A DNA stretch of 64,000 nucleotides, from assembly GCA_001890945.1 (NCBI GenBank), contig MLAX01000001.1, positions 1,302,001-1,366,000 on the forward strand. The letters run 5' to 3'. Positions 35,452-43,627 of the stretch are shown piece by piece (position 1 is the first letter of the stretch; each line of letters opens with the position of its first letter). Below the pieces are notes generated by a model. It did not search any database, was not told the origin of the DNA, and saw nothing but the letters and a program-made list of their open reading frames with translations. The DNA comes from Alphaproteobacteria bacterium AO1-B (lineage in GTDB: Bacteria > Pseudomonadota > Alphaproteobacteria > Rhizobiales > Stappiaceae). Made by a program: the position numbers and the translations under genes.

Positions 35452-37245
35452 TTACTGGCCAGATGGCCGGATTGCACCGGCCGGCTGTGAGGGCTGGTTG
35501 CCACCAATACTGGCCCCCAGAAGAGCAGCTGCTCCAGCAAGGCCTGCACCGTCACCACCCACAACAGTGTTCGGCACGAGTTTGCCGACGAGACCGACGA
35601 GCTCCGGTTTGCGTTCCAGCGATGTCAGGAGCTTTTCCAGTGCCTGCAAGAGTGCAACCCGATCCTGGCCGAGAACGTCGACTTGAGCGCGCTGACCGCG
35701 GGCCAGTTCCTCAAGATATTGCCGTTCTGCCCGGCCGAGAGCTGCCCGTTCCTGTTCGCGCTGGTTGGCGACTTGCACAGCGATCTGGGCTTCCACCAAA
35801 CGAGGTTGCTCGTCCGCAGTTGAGCGGGCTTGTTCAGTCTCGATCCGCTTTTGCTGCGCGTCCGTCTCGCGTTCATAAGCGGTCGAGAGCTGGTCGGCCA
35901 ATTGAACCCGGAGACGGGACACCAGAAGTTCCGGCGGGATAGCCGGCTCACCGAGCCGGATTTCACGGATGTTCACGCCGGCCTTGTTGCCTTCGATCTT
36001 GATCTGTTGCTCGATGGTCTGCTCAAGCGCATCGCGGTTTTCAATGAGATCCAGAACCCGTGTCGGGCGCACGGTGAACTGAGCCGGTTCGACGGGCGTC
36101 CCATCAGCGTTCTTGTCCGGGACCCGGATGGAGGCGCCCGCGACATTGCGCACGATCGACCGGATTGCTGGTGTCAAAATACGGTTCTCGATCTCGCCCA
36201 AACCGCCGACCGAGCCAACCACGACCGGCGCGTTTGTCGGGTCAACCTGGACGAGCGCGCGAAGTTCCAGTGGAATATCCCAGCCTTCAACTTTGACATA
36301 GACGGCGCGGTCAGCTGCATCATCCGGGATGCGCTCCTGAACGGAGCGTTCGTTCTGCTGAATATTGCCCTGCTGATCCACTGAGAGGTCGATGATACGT
36401 TTGGTATATCCGCCCTTGTATTCCCAGGTCTGCACCCGCGTATCGACCAGCGTGACTTCATAGGCCTGACGGTTGAGATAATAGGCTCCCGGAAAGAGGG
36501 GTTCTTTCCAGATTCCAACGCAGCCGCGCGGAACCAGCGGAACGGTCAACGCTTCGCGTGAGGCTGTTGAGGCTGAGACTTCTTCCTCTACACAATTGAT
36601 CCCGGGTTGGCTGACATTCGATTTGACCACACCCACATGCCCTGCCGGGATGATGGTGGCATTCGTGTTTTCATCGAGCCGCAAGTCAAAGAGATAGCGG
36701 TTCAAGCGGTATTGGCCCGGCTTCAGAACCGTTTCCTGGGGACCTCGAAGCCCGCCCTTTGTCAGAAAACTCTCGGCTTTGAGCATGTCGCCGACTTCTG
36801 AATCGGAGATTGCGGGCGCCATGAACATGCCTGAGGGCATGGCCGCCCCGTCAAGCGCCGTCAGCTGACCGTAATACCCTTCCGGAATGGAGACGACATC
36901 CCATTCCTCGAAATCGTAAAGCACCCTGACCAGCGGAATGAAATGAAAGCCGGGTCCGAGGATCTGGGCTTGCGGGCCTTTTTCGCCCTCAAGCGCGATG
37001 ATCCGGCCTTCGGGCAGCTCTTTAAATGCATAGATGCGCTTGAGGTGGCCAACGCTGTTTGCATCGACGAAGACGAAAGACGTCGACATCAGCATGAAGC
37101 CGCCGATGAGCACGAGAAAAACGCCGACTGGTTTCCCTGTAAGGATCTTGGATACCCGGGAACTGCCCGCAGCCGGACCTCCCCGTCTGAGCAAGGCGCT
37201 GGCTCCCAGCACGATGGCGACCAAGCCGATGATAACGCCAAGCAT
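35452..37245 (-). CDS. SPFH/band-7 domain membrane protein
   Basis: A 597-residue protein. Two hydrophobic segments at the N-terminus (1-20 and about 39-57), an SPFH domain split in two parts (about 75-200 and 290-410, with QILGPGFHFIPLVRVLYDFE and VYVKVEGWDIPLELRALVQV), a long charged coiled-coil (about 430-540, QQKRIETEQARSTADEQPR, ERAALGRAERQYLEELARG) and a Gly/Ala-rich tail (VVGGDGAGLAGAAALLGASI). This is the architecture of flotillin or HflK/HflC-like scaffold proteins, which oligomerise in membranes and organise proteases or signalling. The ATG at 37245 follows CGGAGGATAGATT. No NfeD partner gene is next to it. Partners unknown. Confidence 0.85.
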   Translation of the reverse strand: MLGVIIGLVAIVLGASALLRRGGPAAGSSRVSKILTGKPVGVFLVLIGGFMLMSTSFVFVDANSVGHLKRIYAFKELPEGRIIALEGEKGPQAQILGPGFHFIPLVRVLYDFEEWDVVSIPEGYYGQLTALDGAAMPSGMFMAPAISDSEVGDMLKAESFLTKGGLRGPQETVLKPGQYRLNRYLFDLRLDENTNATIIPAGHVGVVKSNVSQPGINCVEEEVSASTASREALTVPLVPRGCVGIWKEPLFPGAYYLNRQAYEVTLVDTRVQTWEYKGGYTKRIIDLSVDQQGNIQQNERSVQERIPDDAADRAVYVKVEGWDIPLELRALVQVDPTNAPVVVGSVGGLGEIENRILTPAIRSIVRNVAGASIRVPDKNADGTPVEPAQFTVRPTRVLDLIENRDALEQTIEQQIKIEGNKAGVNIREIRLGEPAIPPELLVSRLRVQLADQLSTAYERETDAQQKRIETEQARSTADEQPRLVEAQIAVQVANQREQERAALGRAERQYLEELARGQRAQVDVLGQDRVALLQALEKLLTSLERKPELVGLVGKLVPNTVVGGDGAGLAGAAALLGASIGGNQPSQPAGAIRPSGQ

Positions 37246-37481
37246 AATCTATCCTCCGGTATGAGAGCCCGGCGGAAGTTGCCGGTTGTGACCCATAATG
37301 ATGAAAACCATAAGAGGGCCCCATGAAGGGAATGTTAAATGAAAATGCAATGCGCGCCGAGCCTGCCGATGGCTAACAGGGAGATATTGGAAATTTACGT
37401 AAGGTAGAAAAGATCATATATTACAATTTAAGAGATATAGTATTAAATGTTCGCCTTTTGGCTCTTTGAGAGGAGCTGCGC

Positions 37482-38201
37482 GTGACAAGAAATGATTGTT
37501 TGCAAAAACTTCTATGGGTCATCTGTGTTGTCCTGTCTCTGACCATAGGGCTGCCAGACCGTGCTGTGTCGGAGACGTATTTCAAGTTCACCGCCGTTGA
37601 GGGGATGCGCCACAATATGGAGGGGCTGAGGCTGCTCCGTGAGGCCTACGCGGCGATTGGTGTAGAGTTTTCCGTGCTTTACCTCACACCCAACCGGTCT
37701 ATCCAAGAGGTTGAAAGCGGCGCAGCGGATGGTGAATTGCTGAGAATCCGGCAGGTCGGTCACCACTTTACCGAGATCGTCCGGGTCGAGATCCCGGTTA
37801 TTTCCCTCCCCATCTACGCTTATACAAATAATCCGCAATTGGCCGGTCTTACGCTGGACGAGATGGACCGCTACCGGGTCGGGTATGTCGATGGTGCATT
37901 GTTCGCACAGCGCATGACCGCAAAACTCCCGGACGTGACACCCGTTGAAAGCCCGGACATGCTGTTCAAGATGCTGGAGTTGGATCGCTTGGACATTGTG
38001 ATCGCTGCGGAAAATCCCGGTGATACCGTCATGCAAACCGTTGGCAATGGGCGGATCTACAAGGGATCAAAGCAGCTTCGTTCAGTTGAATTCTATCATT
38101 ACCTAAATCGGCGTCACCGTGCGCTGGTTCCACGGATCGAGTGGATTCTAGCCGAATTGAAAGAGGGCAGAACCCTGGTGACACATTCAATGGAGCGCTA
38201 G
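37482..38201 (+). CDS. orphan periplasmic solute-binding-like protein (SBP family 3), copy 2
   Basis: A 239-residue exported protein. A signal peptide (CLQKLLWVICVVLSLTIGL, cleavage near AVSET) leads to a family 3 binding fold: RLLREAYAAIGVEFSVLYL, TPNRSIQEVESGAADGELLR, DRYRVGYVDGALFAQRM and LFKMLELDRLDIVIAAEN. The length and the (x)NRSI...ADGELLRI block match the gene at 33206. No transporter components are adjacent. The GTG start follows GAGAGGAG seven bases upstream. Divergent from the SPFH gene and convergent with a hydrolase. Function is probably ligand sensing rather than uptake, but this is inference. Confidence 0.78.
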   Translation: MTRNDCLQKLLWVICVVLSLTIGLPDRAVSETYFKFTAVEGMRHNMEGLRLLREAYAAIGVEFSVLYLTPNRSIQEVESGAADGELLRIRQVGHHFTEIVRVEIPVISLPIYAYTNNPQLAGLTLDEMDRYRVGYVDGALFAQRMTAKLPDVTPVESPDMLFKMLELDRLDIVIAAENPGDTVMQTVGNGRIYKGSKQLRSVEFYHYLNRRHRALVPRIEWILAELKEGRTLVTHSMER

Positions 38202-38213
38202 GTTCCAACGCAT

Positions 38214-39686
38214 CTAGTCCCGCCTTTGAAGAGTGGGATCCAGGAAACTCTGTGTTTCCGACAACATAATAGAATGAAACGGGTTCCACCGCATGCGCAG
38301 CATGTCACCGGCTGGAATTTCCGAAATCCCGCGTTCTCCGCGCAGCGCAAGTGCGCCCAACTGAAGCCTGGAGATTTCCGGCTGCGGGATTATTCCGTAG
38401 AGCGGGTCTTCCGCGGAGAACGGGAGCGAGATGTGCGCCAGTGAGAAAACGCCGCGTGGCCAGGAGAGGTCTAAGCGTTGCACAGCCGGTTCATTGGTGC
38501 CTGGAACATATGTGTTCAAGACTGTCTTTCTGTCCGATGGCGTTTCATTGGTAATAACGCGCAAGGTGTAGGTGCGGGCCGCGTCTGTCACAAGTGGGTC
38601 CAGAAAATCTGCCGCATCATCGGAGAGCAACGGACGTTTTGTAAGAAACTGATTTGTGTCGAACAAAAGCAGTTCCGATCCGTTTTCAGGCAGCTTGGCA
38701 TAGAGATTTGAAATCATATCCCGGGTGATCACCGTCGCATCGACTGCGGATGAAAAGCCAAGGATTGGTGGCAGTGCGGCAACCGATCCATCCGCCGTAG
38801 CCGCATCCATGCGCGATCTAATCTCCATCGTCAGCTGGTGGGTGACATAGCCGGCATTGATGGCAAAGGACGTGTATTTGTATGGATCGTATTCCGGTCC
38901 GAGAGAACTCCAGGCAAGACGCTGGACACCCAGAATGTGCCCGAGCTGAATGGCGATTGGCGCGTAGGCCGCAGCCGGTGTGACCCCGATTGCAGGCGAC
39001 AAGAGGATAATCCGGTCGATCTTTGCAAGAGACGGGTCCTCCAACTGCCGGAGTGCGTGCACGACCGAAAGGGCGCCGCCATTTGAATAGCCAACGGCAA
39101 AAAGCGGTTTGTCCGGCTGCATCGCCTTCAAATGGTCGGCCGCAAGGGCGGTCGCGGAGATCATATCCTCCGCTTTGGTTTCCAGAAGACCGGCCGGGGC
39201 GGTGCCATGTCCCGGCAGGCGCAGTCCGAGCACGTTGGCTCCGGCTTCATGCAAGGATCGCCCTATTTCTCGCAGGCTGTAGGGGGAATCCGACATTCCG
39301 TGGAGCAAGAGGACGGAGGCAGTGGGGCTTTCGGTTTCAAATAGAAACGACCGGTTCCAGTTGCGCGGCCAGGTCTGCGGATTTGAAACACTGTCCGGCT
39401 GGAAACGATTGACTTCATCCTTGGGGCCGAAGCTGAGTTTGGAAATCAACTCGTCCTGGAGTTCGGCAAACAGGCGGTCCTCCATGGCAAGGTAGTCGGT
39501 AAAGGAGCTAACGGCCCCGTTTGCCGAATAGTCCTCGTCGAGGTGGACCGTGTGCCAGGGCTCCAGATCCGACAGGCTGTTCAAATAGAAGATCGCAACG
39601 GCGATGATCGCGACGATGCCGCCAACAACCGTGAACCCGGCAAACTTGAGGGCGCGTATCAGAGGGCGGTGGACAAACTTCAACAT
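38214..39686 (-). CDS. membrane-anchored alpha/beta hydrolase
   Basis: A 490-residue protein. A single N-terminal transmembrane helix (about 12-36, LKFAGFTVVGGIVAIIAVAI) is followed by an alpha/beta hydrolase: oxyanion region VLLLHGMSDSPYSLREIGRS (about 125-144), LRLPGHGTAP, nucleophile elbow FAVGYSNGGALSVVHAL with the G-x-S-x-G serine, and later DATVITRDM and PLYG segments where the acid and histidine would lie. It is likely a lipase or esterase facing the periplasm. ATG 39686 has GAGG six bases upstream; the frame stays open for 54 codons further, but without a ribosome site. Substrate unknown. Confidence 0.82.
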   Translation of the reverse strand: MLKFVHRPLIRALKFAGFTVVGGIVAIIAVAIFYLNSLSDLEPWHTVHLDEDYSANGAVSSFTDYLAMEDRLFAELQDELISKLSFGPKDEVNRFQPDSVSNPQTWPRNWNRSFLFETESPTASVLLLHGMSDSPYSLREIGRSLHEAGANVLGLRLPGHGTAPAGLLETKAEDMISATALAADHLKAMQPDKPLFAVGYSNGGALSVVHALRQLEDPSLAKIDRIILLSPAIGVTPAAAYAPIAIQLGHILGVQRLAWSSLGPEYDPYKYTSFAINAGYVTHQLTMEIRSRMDAATADGSVAALPPILGFSSAVDATVITRDMISNLYAKLPENGSELLLFDTNQFLTKRPLLSDDAADFLDPLVTDAARTYTLRVITNETPSDRKTVLNTYVPGTNEPAVQRLDLSWPRGVFSLAHISLPFSAEDPLYGIIPQPEISRLQLGALALRGERGISEIPAGDMLRMRWNPFHSIMLSETQSFLDPTLQRRD

Positions 39687-39886
39687 TTCTACCTCAACAA
39701 CCTGACGCAACCGACCAGAGTTGTCGGGCCACCGTTTTGGGCCCGACGCATCCCGATTCCGTTCAGAACCATCTGAAGGGGACGGCTCAAGGCTGTCAAA
39801 TATCCGCGGTGTTCGGTTTGCCCATGAAGGCCTCGACGGTCCGGTCAATTCAGACTAAACAAGCCGAAGCAAACATTGGGGATATC

Positions 39887-41065
39887 ATGAAGTCGACCAA
39901 TCCGGTTTTCACCGGCATTCAGACCACTGTTTTTGAAACCATGTCGCGCCTTGCGATGGCGCATGGGGCCGTCAATCTCGGTCAAGGCTTCCCGGACGTC
40001 GATGGACCAGCAGACATTCGCGAGACGGCCGCCAAAGCCTTGATGGATGGACCGAACCAATACCCGCCCATGCTCGGACTTCCGGAGTTGCGGCAGGCGG
40101 TCGCCGATGCCAACAACCGATTTTATGGCCTTGAGATCGATCCACAGACCGAAGTGCTTGTGACATCAGGGGCAACCGAGGCCCTGTCGGATGCGATCAT
40201 GTCGCTTGTCTCTCCGGGGGACGAGGTGGTTTTGATCGAACCACTTTATGATTGTTATCTTCCGCTGGTGGAACGCGCCGGTGGCATCGCGGTTCGCGTC
40301 CGTGTGACTCCTCCGCACTGGCATCTGGATGAAGACGCTCTGAAAGCTGCATTCTCGGACAAGACCAAAGCCGTTTTGATCAACAACCCGATGAACCCGA
40401 CCGCAAAGGTTTTCTCAGACGCCGAGCTTGGTCTGATCGCAGACCTCTGCAAACAGCATGATGCCTATGCAATCTGTGATGAAGTTTACGAGCATCTGGT
40501 GTTTGGCGGCCACAAGCACCGGCCATTGATGACGTTTGACGGCATGCGCGAGCGGACGATCCGGATTGGGTCGGCGGGCAAGACATTCTCTTTGACAGGA
40601 TGGAAAGTCGGTTACATCACCGGACCGGCGTCTATGCTGGATCCGATCGCGAAGGCCCACCAATGGACCACGTTCACCACTCCGCCGAACCTGCAAAAGG
40701 CCGTGGCCTATGGGATCGGCAAGGATGACAGCTACTATCAAGGACTTGCAGATGATTTGAGCGCAAAGCGGGACCGCATGGCAAAAGGCCTCTCCGCGCT
40801 GGGCTTCGAGGTGCTTCCCTGTGCGGCGACCTACTTCCTGACCTGCGGGATCACAGGGACCGGGTTGGGTGACAATGATGTCGAAGCCTGTGAGATCCTG
40901 GTGAAAGAGGCTGGTGTTGCTGCAGTTCCTGTGTCGGCGTTTTATGGCTCGGACGCGCCGACCGGCTTCATCCGTTTTTGCTTCTGCAAACAGGACACGG
41001 TGATTGACGAGGCCCTGGAACGCCTATCGCGCTTTTTGACTGCGGCGCGCGCCGAATCCGCATAA
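39887..41065 (+). CDS. PLP-dependent aminotransferase class I (KAT/methionine aminotransferase-like)
   Basis: A 392-residue fold-I aminotransferase. Marks are AVNLGQGFPDVDGP near the start, QYPPMLGLPELRQAVA, VLVTSGATEALSDAIM, INNPMNPTAKVFS (the Asn binding PLP), ICDEVYEHLVF (Asp), and the Schiff-base lysine K232 in GSAGKTFSLTGWKVGY; the final FIRFCFCKQ carries the carboxylate-binding arginine. The GQGFPD start resembles kynurenine or methionine aminotransferases (YbdL-type). The ATG at 39887 follows TTGGGGATATC; longer upstream starts are unlikely. It is 38 bases before an asparaginase gene, consistent with amino acid breakdown. Confidence 0.9.
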   Translation: MKSTNPVFTGIQTTVFETMSRLAMAHGAVNLGQGFPDVDGPADIRETAAKALMDGPNQYPPMLGLPELRQAVADANNRFYGLEIDPQTEVLVTSGATEALSDAIMSLVSPGDEVVLIEPLYDCYLPLVERAGGIAVRVRVTPPHWHLDEDALKAAFSDKTKAVLINNPMNPTAKVFSDAELGLIADLCKQHDAYAICDEVYEHLVFGGHKHRPLMTFDGMRERTIRIGSAGKTFSLTGWKVGYITGPASMLDPIAKAHQWTTFTTPPNLQKAVAYGIGKDDSYYQGLADDLSAKRDRMAKGLSALGFEVLPCAATYFLTCGITGTGLGDNDVEACEILVKEAGVAAVPVSAFYGSDAPTGFIRFCFCKQDTVIDEALERLSRFLTAARAESA

Positions 41066-41103
41066 AATCTCAATCAATTCAGACCGAGCGAAACGAGACC
41101 TTG

Positions 41104-42138
41104 ATGACCAATCCTGCCCTTGTGGACGTGACCCGCGGCCAGCTGACTGAAAGCCTGCATCGCGGCAGCGTCGCGGTTGTTGATGCCGATGGTAAGTTGG
41201 TGTGCGGTGTTGGTGATTTCGAGGCTCGCGTCTTTCCGCGCTCTGCAATCAAGGCTCTGCAAGCCATCCCGCTTGTGGAATCCGGTGCCGCCGAGGCGTT
41301 GGATCTCAGCGACGCAGAACTGTCGCTTGCCTGCGCCTCGCATAATGGCGAGGAGGTTCACGCCAATTCCGCGCGTGTCATGTTGATGAAGGCGGGTCTC
41401 AACGAGGATGATCTGGAATGTGGGCCTCAGTGGCCAAAGCGGATGGAGGACGCCGCAAAACTCATTCTGGCCGATGAAACACCCTGCGGGCTGCACAACA
41501 ATTGCTCGGGAAAACATGCCGGTTTTCTAGGCCTTGCCAAGGTCATGGGTGTTGAAACGAAAGGATACGTTGAGCCGTCCCACCCGGTGCAACGCGAAAT
41601 CCGGAACGTAATGGAGCAAATGACCGGCGACGTCGTTTCGGAAGACGTTTGCGGTACCGACGGATGCTCAATCCCGACCTACGCGTCACCGCTGAACAGC
41701 TTTGCCCGCGCATTTGCGGCCTTCGGGACGGGCGAGGGGCTGGAGCCGCTCCGCCAGGACGCAGCGCAACGCATTTTCGACGCCTGTATCAATGAGCCCT
41801 ACATGGTCGCTGGTGCGGATCGCTTCTGCACCAAGGTCATGGAAGGCTTCCGCGGACGTGTCTTTGTTAAGACCGGTGCGGAAGGCGTTTTCTGCGCTTC
41901 GATCCCCGAGCTTGGATATGGTGTTGCCTTGAAGTGCGACGACGGCGCGACCCGGGCCGCCGAAGTCATGATGGCAACCGTGCTCGAAGTGATGCTGGAG
42001 CTTGATGAGGCCGAGGCAAAGCTCCTGGATCGTCTGGTCAACCCGCCGGTCCTGACGCGCCGGGGTGCGGAGGCAGGTGTTATCCGGCCGCGCAGCGAAT
42101 TCCTTCAGATGCTCAAAGAGGCTTTGCCGGCCAACTGA
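41104..42138 (+). CDS. asparaginase II family protein (Rhizobium etli type)
   Basis: A 344-residue protein of the asparaginase family first known as inducible asparaginase II in rhizobia (PF06089), unrelated to the EcAII fold and related to the serine beta-lactamase-like fold. Marks are TRGQLTESLHRGSVAVVDAD, the FPRSAIKALQAIPLVESG block with S-x-x-K, LACASHNGEEVH, GLHNNCSGKHAGFLGLAKV, CGTDGCSIPTYASPL and FVKTGAEGVFCA. It hydrolyses asparagine to aspartate and ammonia. ATG 41104 follows ACGAGACCTTG. It is co-oriented with the aminotransferase. Confidence 0.9.
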   Translation: MTNPALVDVTRGQLTESLHRGSVAVVDADGKLVCGVGDFEARVFPRSAIKALQAIPLVESGAAEALDLSDAELSLACASHNGEEVHANSARVMLMKAGLNEDDLECGPQWPKRMEDAAKLILADETPCGLHNNCSGKHAGFLGLAKVMGVETKGYVEPSHPVQREIRNVMEQMTGDVVSEDVCGTDGCSIPTYASPLNSFARAFAAFGTGEGLEPLRQDAAQRIFDACINEPYMVAGADRFCTKVMEGFRGRVFVKTGAEGVFCASIPELGYGVALKCDDGATRAAEVMMATVLEVMLELDEAEAKLLDRLVNPPVLTRRGAEAGVIRPRSEFLQMLKEALPAN

Positions 42139-42155
42139 CGCGGCAGTGCACGGCC

Positions 42156-42605
42156 CTAGATTAGTTTGCTCATCCGCACCTTGTTGCCTGAGCGTCCGGT
42201 CTCTGCCCAGCCGAGATGCGCGTAAAGTGCAACGTTTTCCGGCATTCCGATATGCGTTGCGAGCTGGATCTCTATCGCGCCCATGTCCCGAGCGTGGGTT
42301 TCGATCACCTCTAGGAGTTTTCGTCCGGCACCGCGTCCACCGTATTCCGGATCGACTGCGATGTTGACGAGCTGAGCCGTCTCGCCATTAACCGCCAAGA
42401 CCGCACATCCGATGATGTTTTCGTCGGTTTCAGCCACATAAACCACGTTGTCTGTGATCTCAGATTCTAACCCAACGGAAACATCGGGCAGGTCGCTGAG
42501 CCTCGCCTTTACCGGTGCATAGGCACGATCGATGCACTGTTTCAGCGCATTCACGTCTTGCAAATTTGCTCTGCGAATGGCTGGGTCTTGGTTTGTTATT
42601 GTCAT
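42156..42605 (-). CDS. GNAT-family N-acetyltransferase
   Basis: A 149-residue acetyltransferase: IRRANLQDVNALKQCIDRAY at the start, central strand NIIGCAVLAVNGETAQLVNI, acetyl-CoA loop VDPEYGGRGAGRKLLEVIET (about 88-107) and NVALYAHLGWAETGR near the end. The reading frame continues open upstream into the divergent gene, so the start was placed at ATG 42605, right at the divergent promoter. Convergent with asparaginase, divergent from the dimethylarginine hydrolase gene 12 bases away; promoters must therefore overlap the genes. Substrate unknown. Confidence 0.86.
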   Translation of the reverse strand: MTITNQDPAIRRANLQDVNALKQCIDRAYAPVKARLSDLPDVSVGLESEITDNVVYVAETDENIIGCAVLAVNGETAQLVNIAVDPEYGGRGAGRKLLEVIETHARDMGAIEIQLATHIGMPENVALYAHLGWAETGRSGNKVRMSKLI

Positions 42606-42617
42606 TGGAGTTCCAAA

Positions 42618-43424
42618 ATGGTGGCGCGCGCCGGTCTGTCCTATCGTTTCACTCATGCTATCACCCGCAAGCCGGCAGACAGTGTCGCGAACGGGTTGCG
42701 GGCTGTGGACACAGGTGATCCCAGCGGTGACGCGTTTCGGGCAGAACATGAGCTCTACGTCAAGGCATTGCAAGACGCAGGGCTGACCGTCGACGTATTG
42801 CCTCAATTGGAAGCCTATCCGGACAGTTGTTTTGTTGAGGATCCCGCCTTCTGCCTTCCTGAAGGTGCGATCCAATTGCGCCCGGGCACGGCAAGCCGTG
42901 AAGGTGAAGGCAAGGAAATTCGGGCAGCGCTCGATGCATGTTTCGACAAGGTCGTTGAATTGCCGGGTAGCGGCTACGTTGATGGCGGCGACATCCTGAT
43001 GCTGGACGATGTGATCCTGATCGGGCTTTCTGCGCGGACCAACCGGGAAGGTGCAGACGCGTTCGCACAACTCCTCAAAGAATGGGATTACAACGCGGAG
43101 GTCTGTGAAACGCCGGAAGGTGTACTCCACTTCAAGACAGCCTGCTCGACCCTTGGTGAGGGCGTCATTCTGGCAACTGAAGTGATGGCGAAAAGTGGGT
43201 TCTTCAGCGAGCGGAAAGTCGTCGTGGTGCCGGAGGGCGAAGACTATGCGGCCAACGTGATCCGTGTGAACGACGTTGTTTTGGTGCCGGAGGGCTACCC
43301 CAAAACCCTTGCAGCGATCGAAGCCGCTGGTTTCAAGACGGTTGTTCTTCCAACGCACGAGGCGCGCAAAGTGGATGGTGGTTTGTCCTGCTTGTCCTTG
43401 CGATTCGCCAGCAAAGCAGCCTAA
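42618..43424 (+). CDS. N(G),N(G)-dimethylarginine dimethylaminohydrolase
   Basis: A 268-residue guanidine-modifying enzyme of DDAH type, converting methylated arginine to citrulline and methylamines. Seen: VEDPAFCLPEGAIQLRPG (the substrate-carboxylate region), LPGSGYVDGGDILMLDDVIL, catalytic histidine H171 (GVLHFKTACSTLG) and nucleophile C258 (GGLSCLSLRF), plus VVVPEGEDYAANVIRVNDVV. The length matches bacterial DDAH (about 255). An arginine-deiminase-like relative is possible but the size and GGLSCLSLR end favour DDAH. ATG 42618 is preceded by TTGGAGTTCCAAA. It sits with asparaginase and an aminotransferase in an amino-acid catabolic group. Confidence 0.88.
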   Translation: MVARAGLSYRFTHAITRKPADSVANGLRAVDTGDPSGDAFRAEHELYVKALQDAGLTVDVLPQLEAYPDSCFVEDPAFCLPEGAIQLRPGTASREGEGKEIRAALDACFDKVVELPGSGYVDGGDILMLDDVILIGLSARTNREGADAFAQLLKEWDYNAEVCETPEGVLHFKTACSTLGEGVILATEVMAKSGFFSERKVVVVPEGEDYAANVIRVNDVVLVPEGYPKTLAAIEAAGFKTVVLPTHEARKVDGGLSCLSLRFASKAA

Positions 43425-43627
43425 CGCTAGATTACTGTCAGATGTAACAAGGCGCAGATCCTGCTGCTCAGGGTCTGTCGCTTTGGAGAAACCGGTGTTT
43501 AGATCAATCGGGGCCAGGGTTTTCCGATTGACTGTGAAATACGTGATTTTGCGTATGGAAAGGTTTTGGCATTCGAAAATACTGAAAGGTATTCGGGATT
43601 ACGTCAGGTGGGGACCGGTGGGGGTCT
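43425..43627. other. intergenic region before the diguanylate cyclase gene
   Basis: About 200 bases between two plus-strand genes. No terminator hairpin with a T-run and no repeat was seen; the region probably holds the promoter of the diguanylate cyclase. Confidence 0.35.

Noticed and set aside
42606..43358. N-terminal extension of the minus-strand GNAT frame into the divergent gene
   Set aside because: The extension is antisense to the dimethylarginine hydrolase; a proper GNAT start is at 42605.
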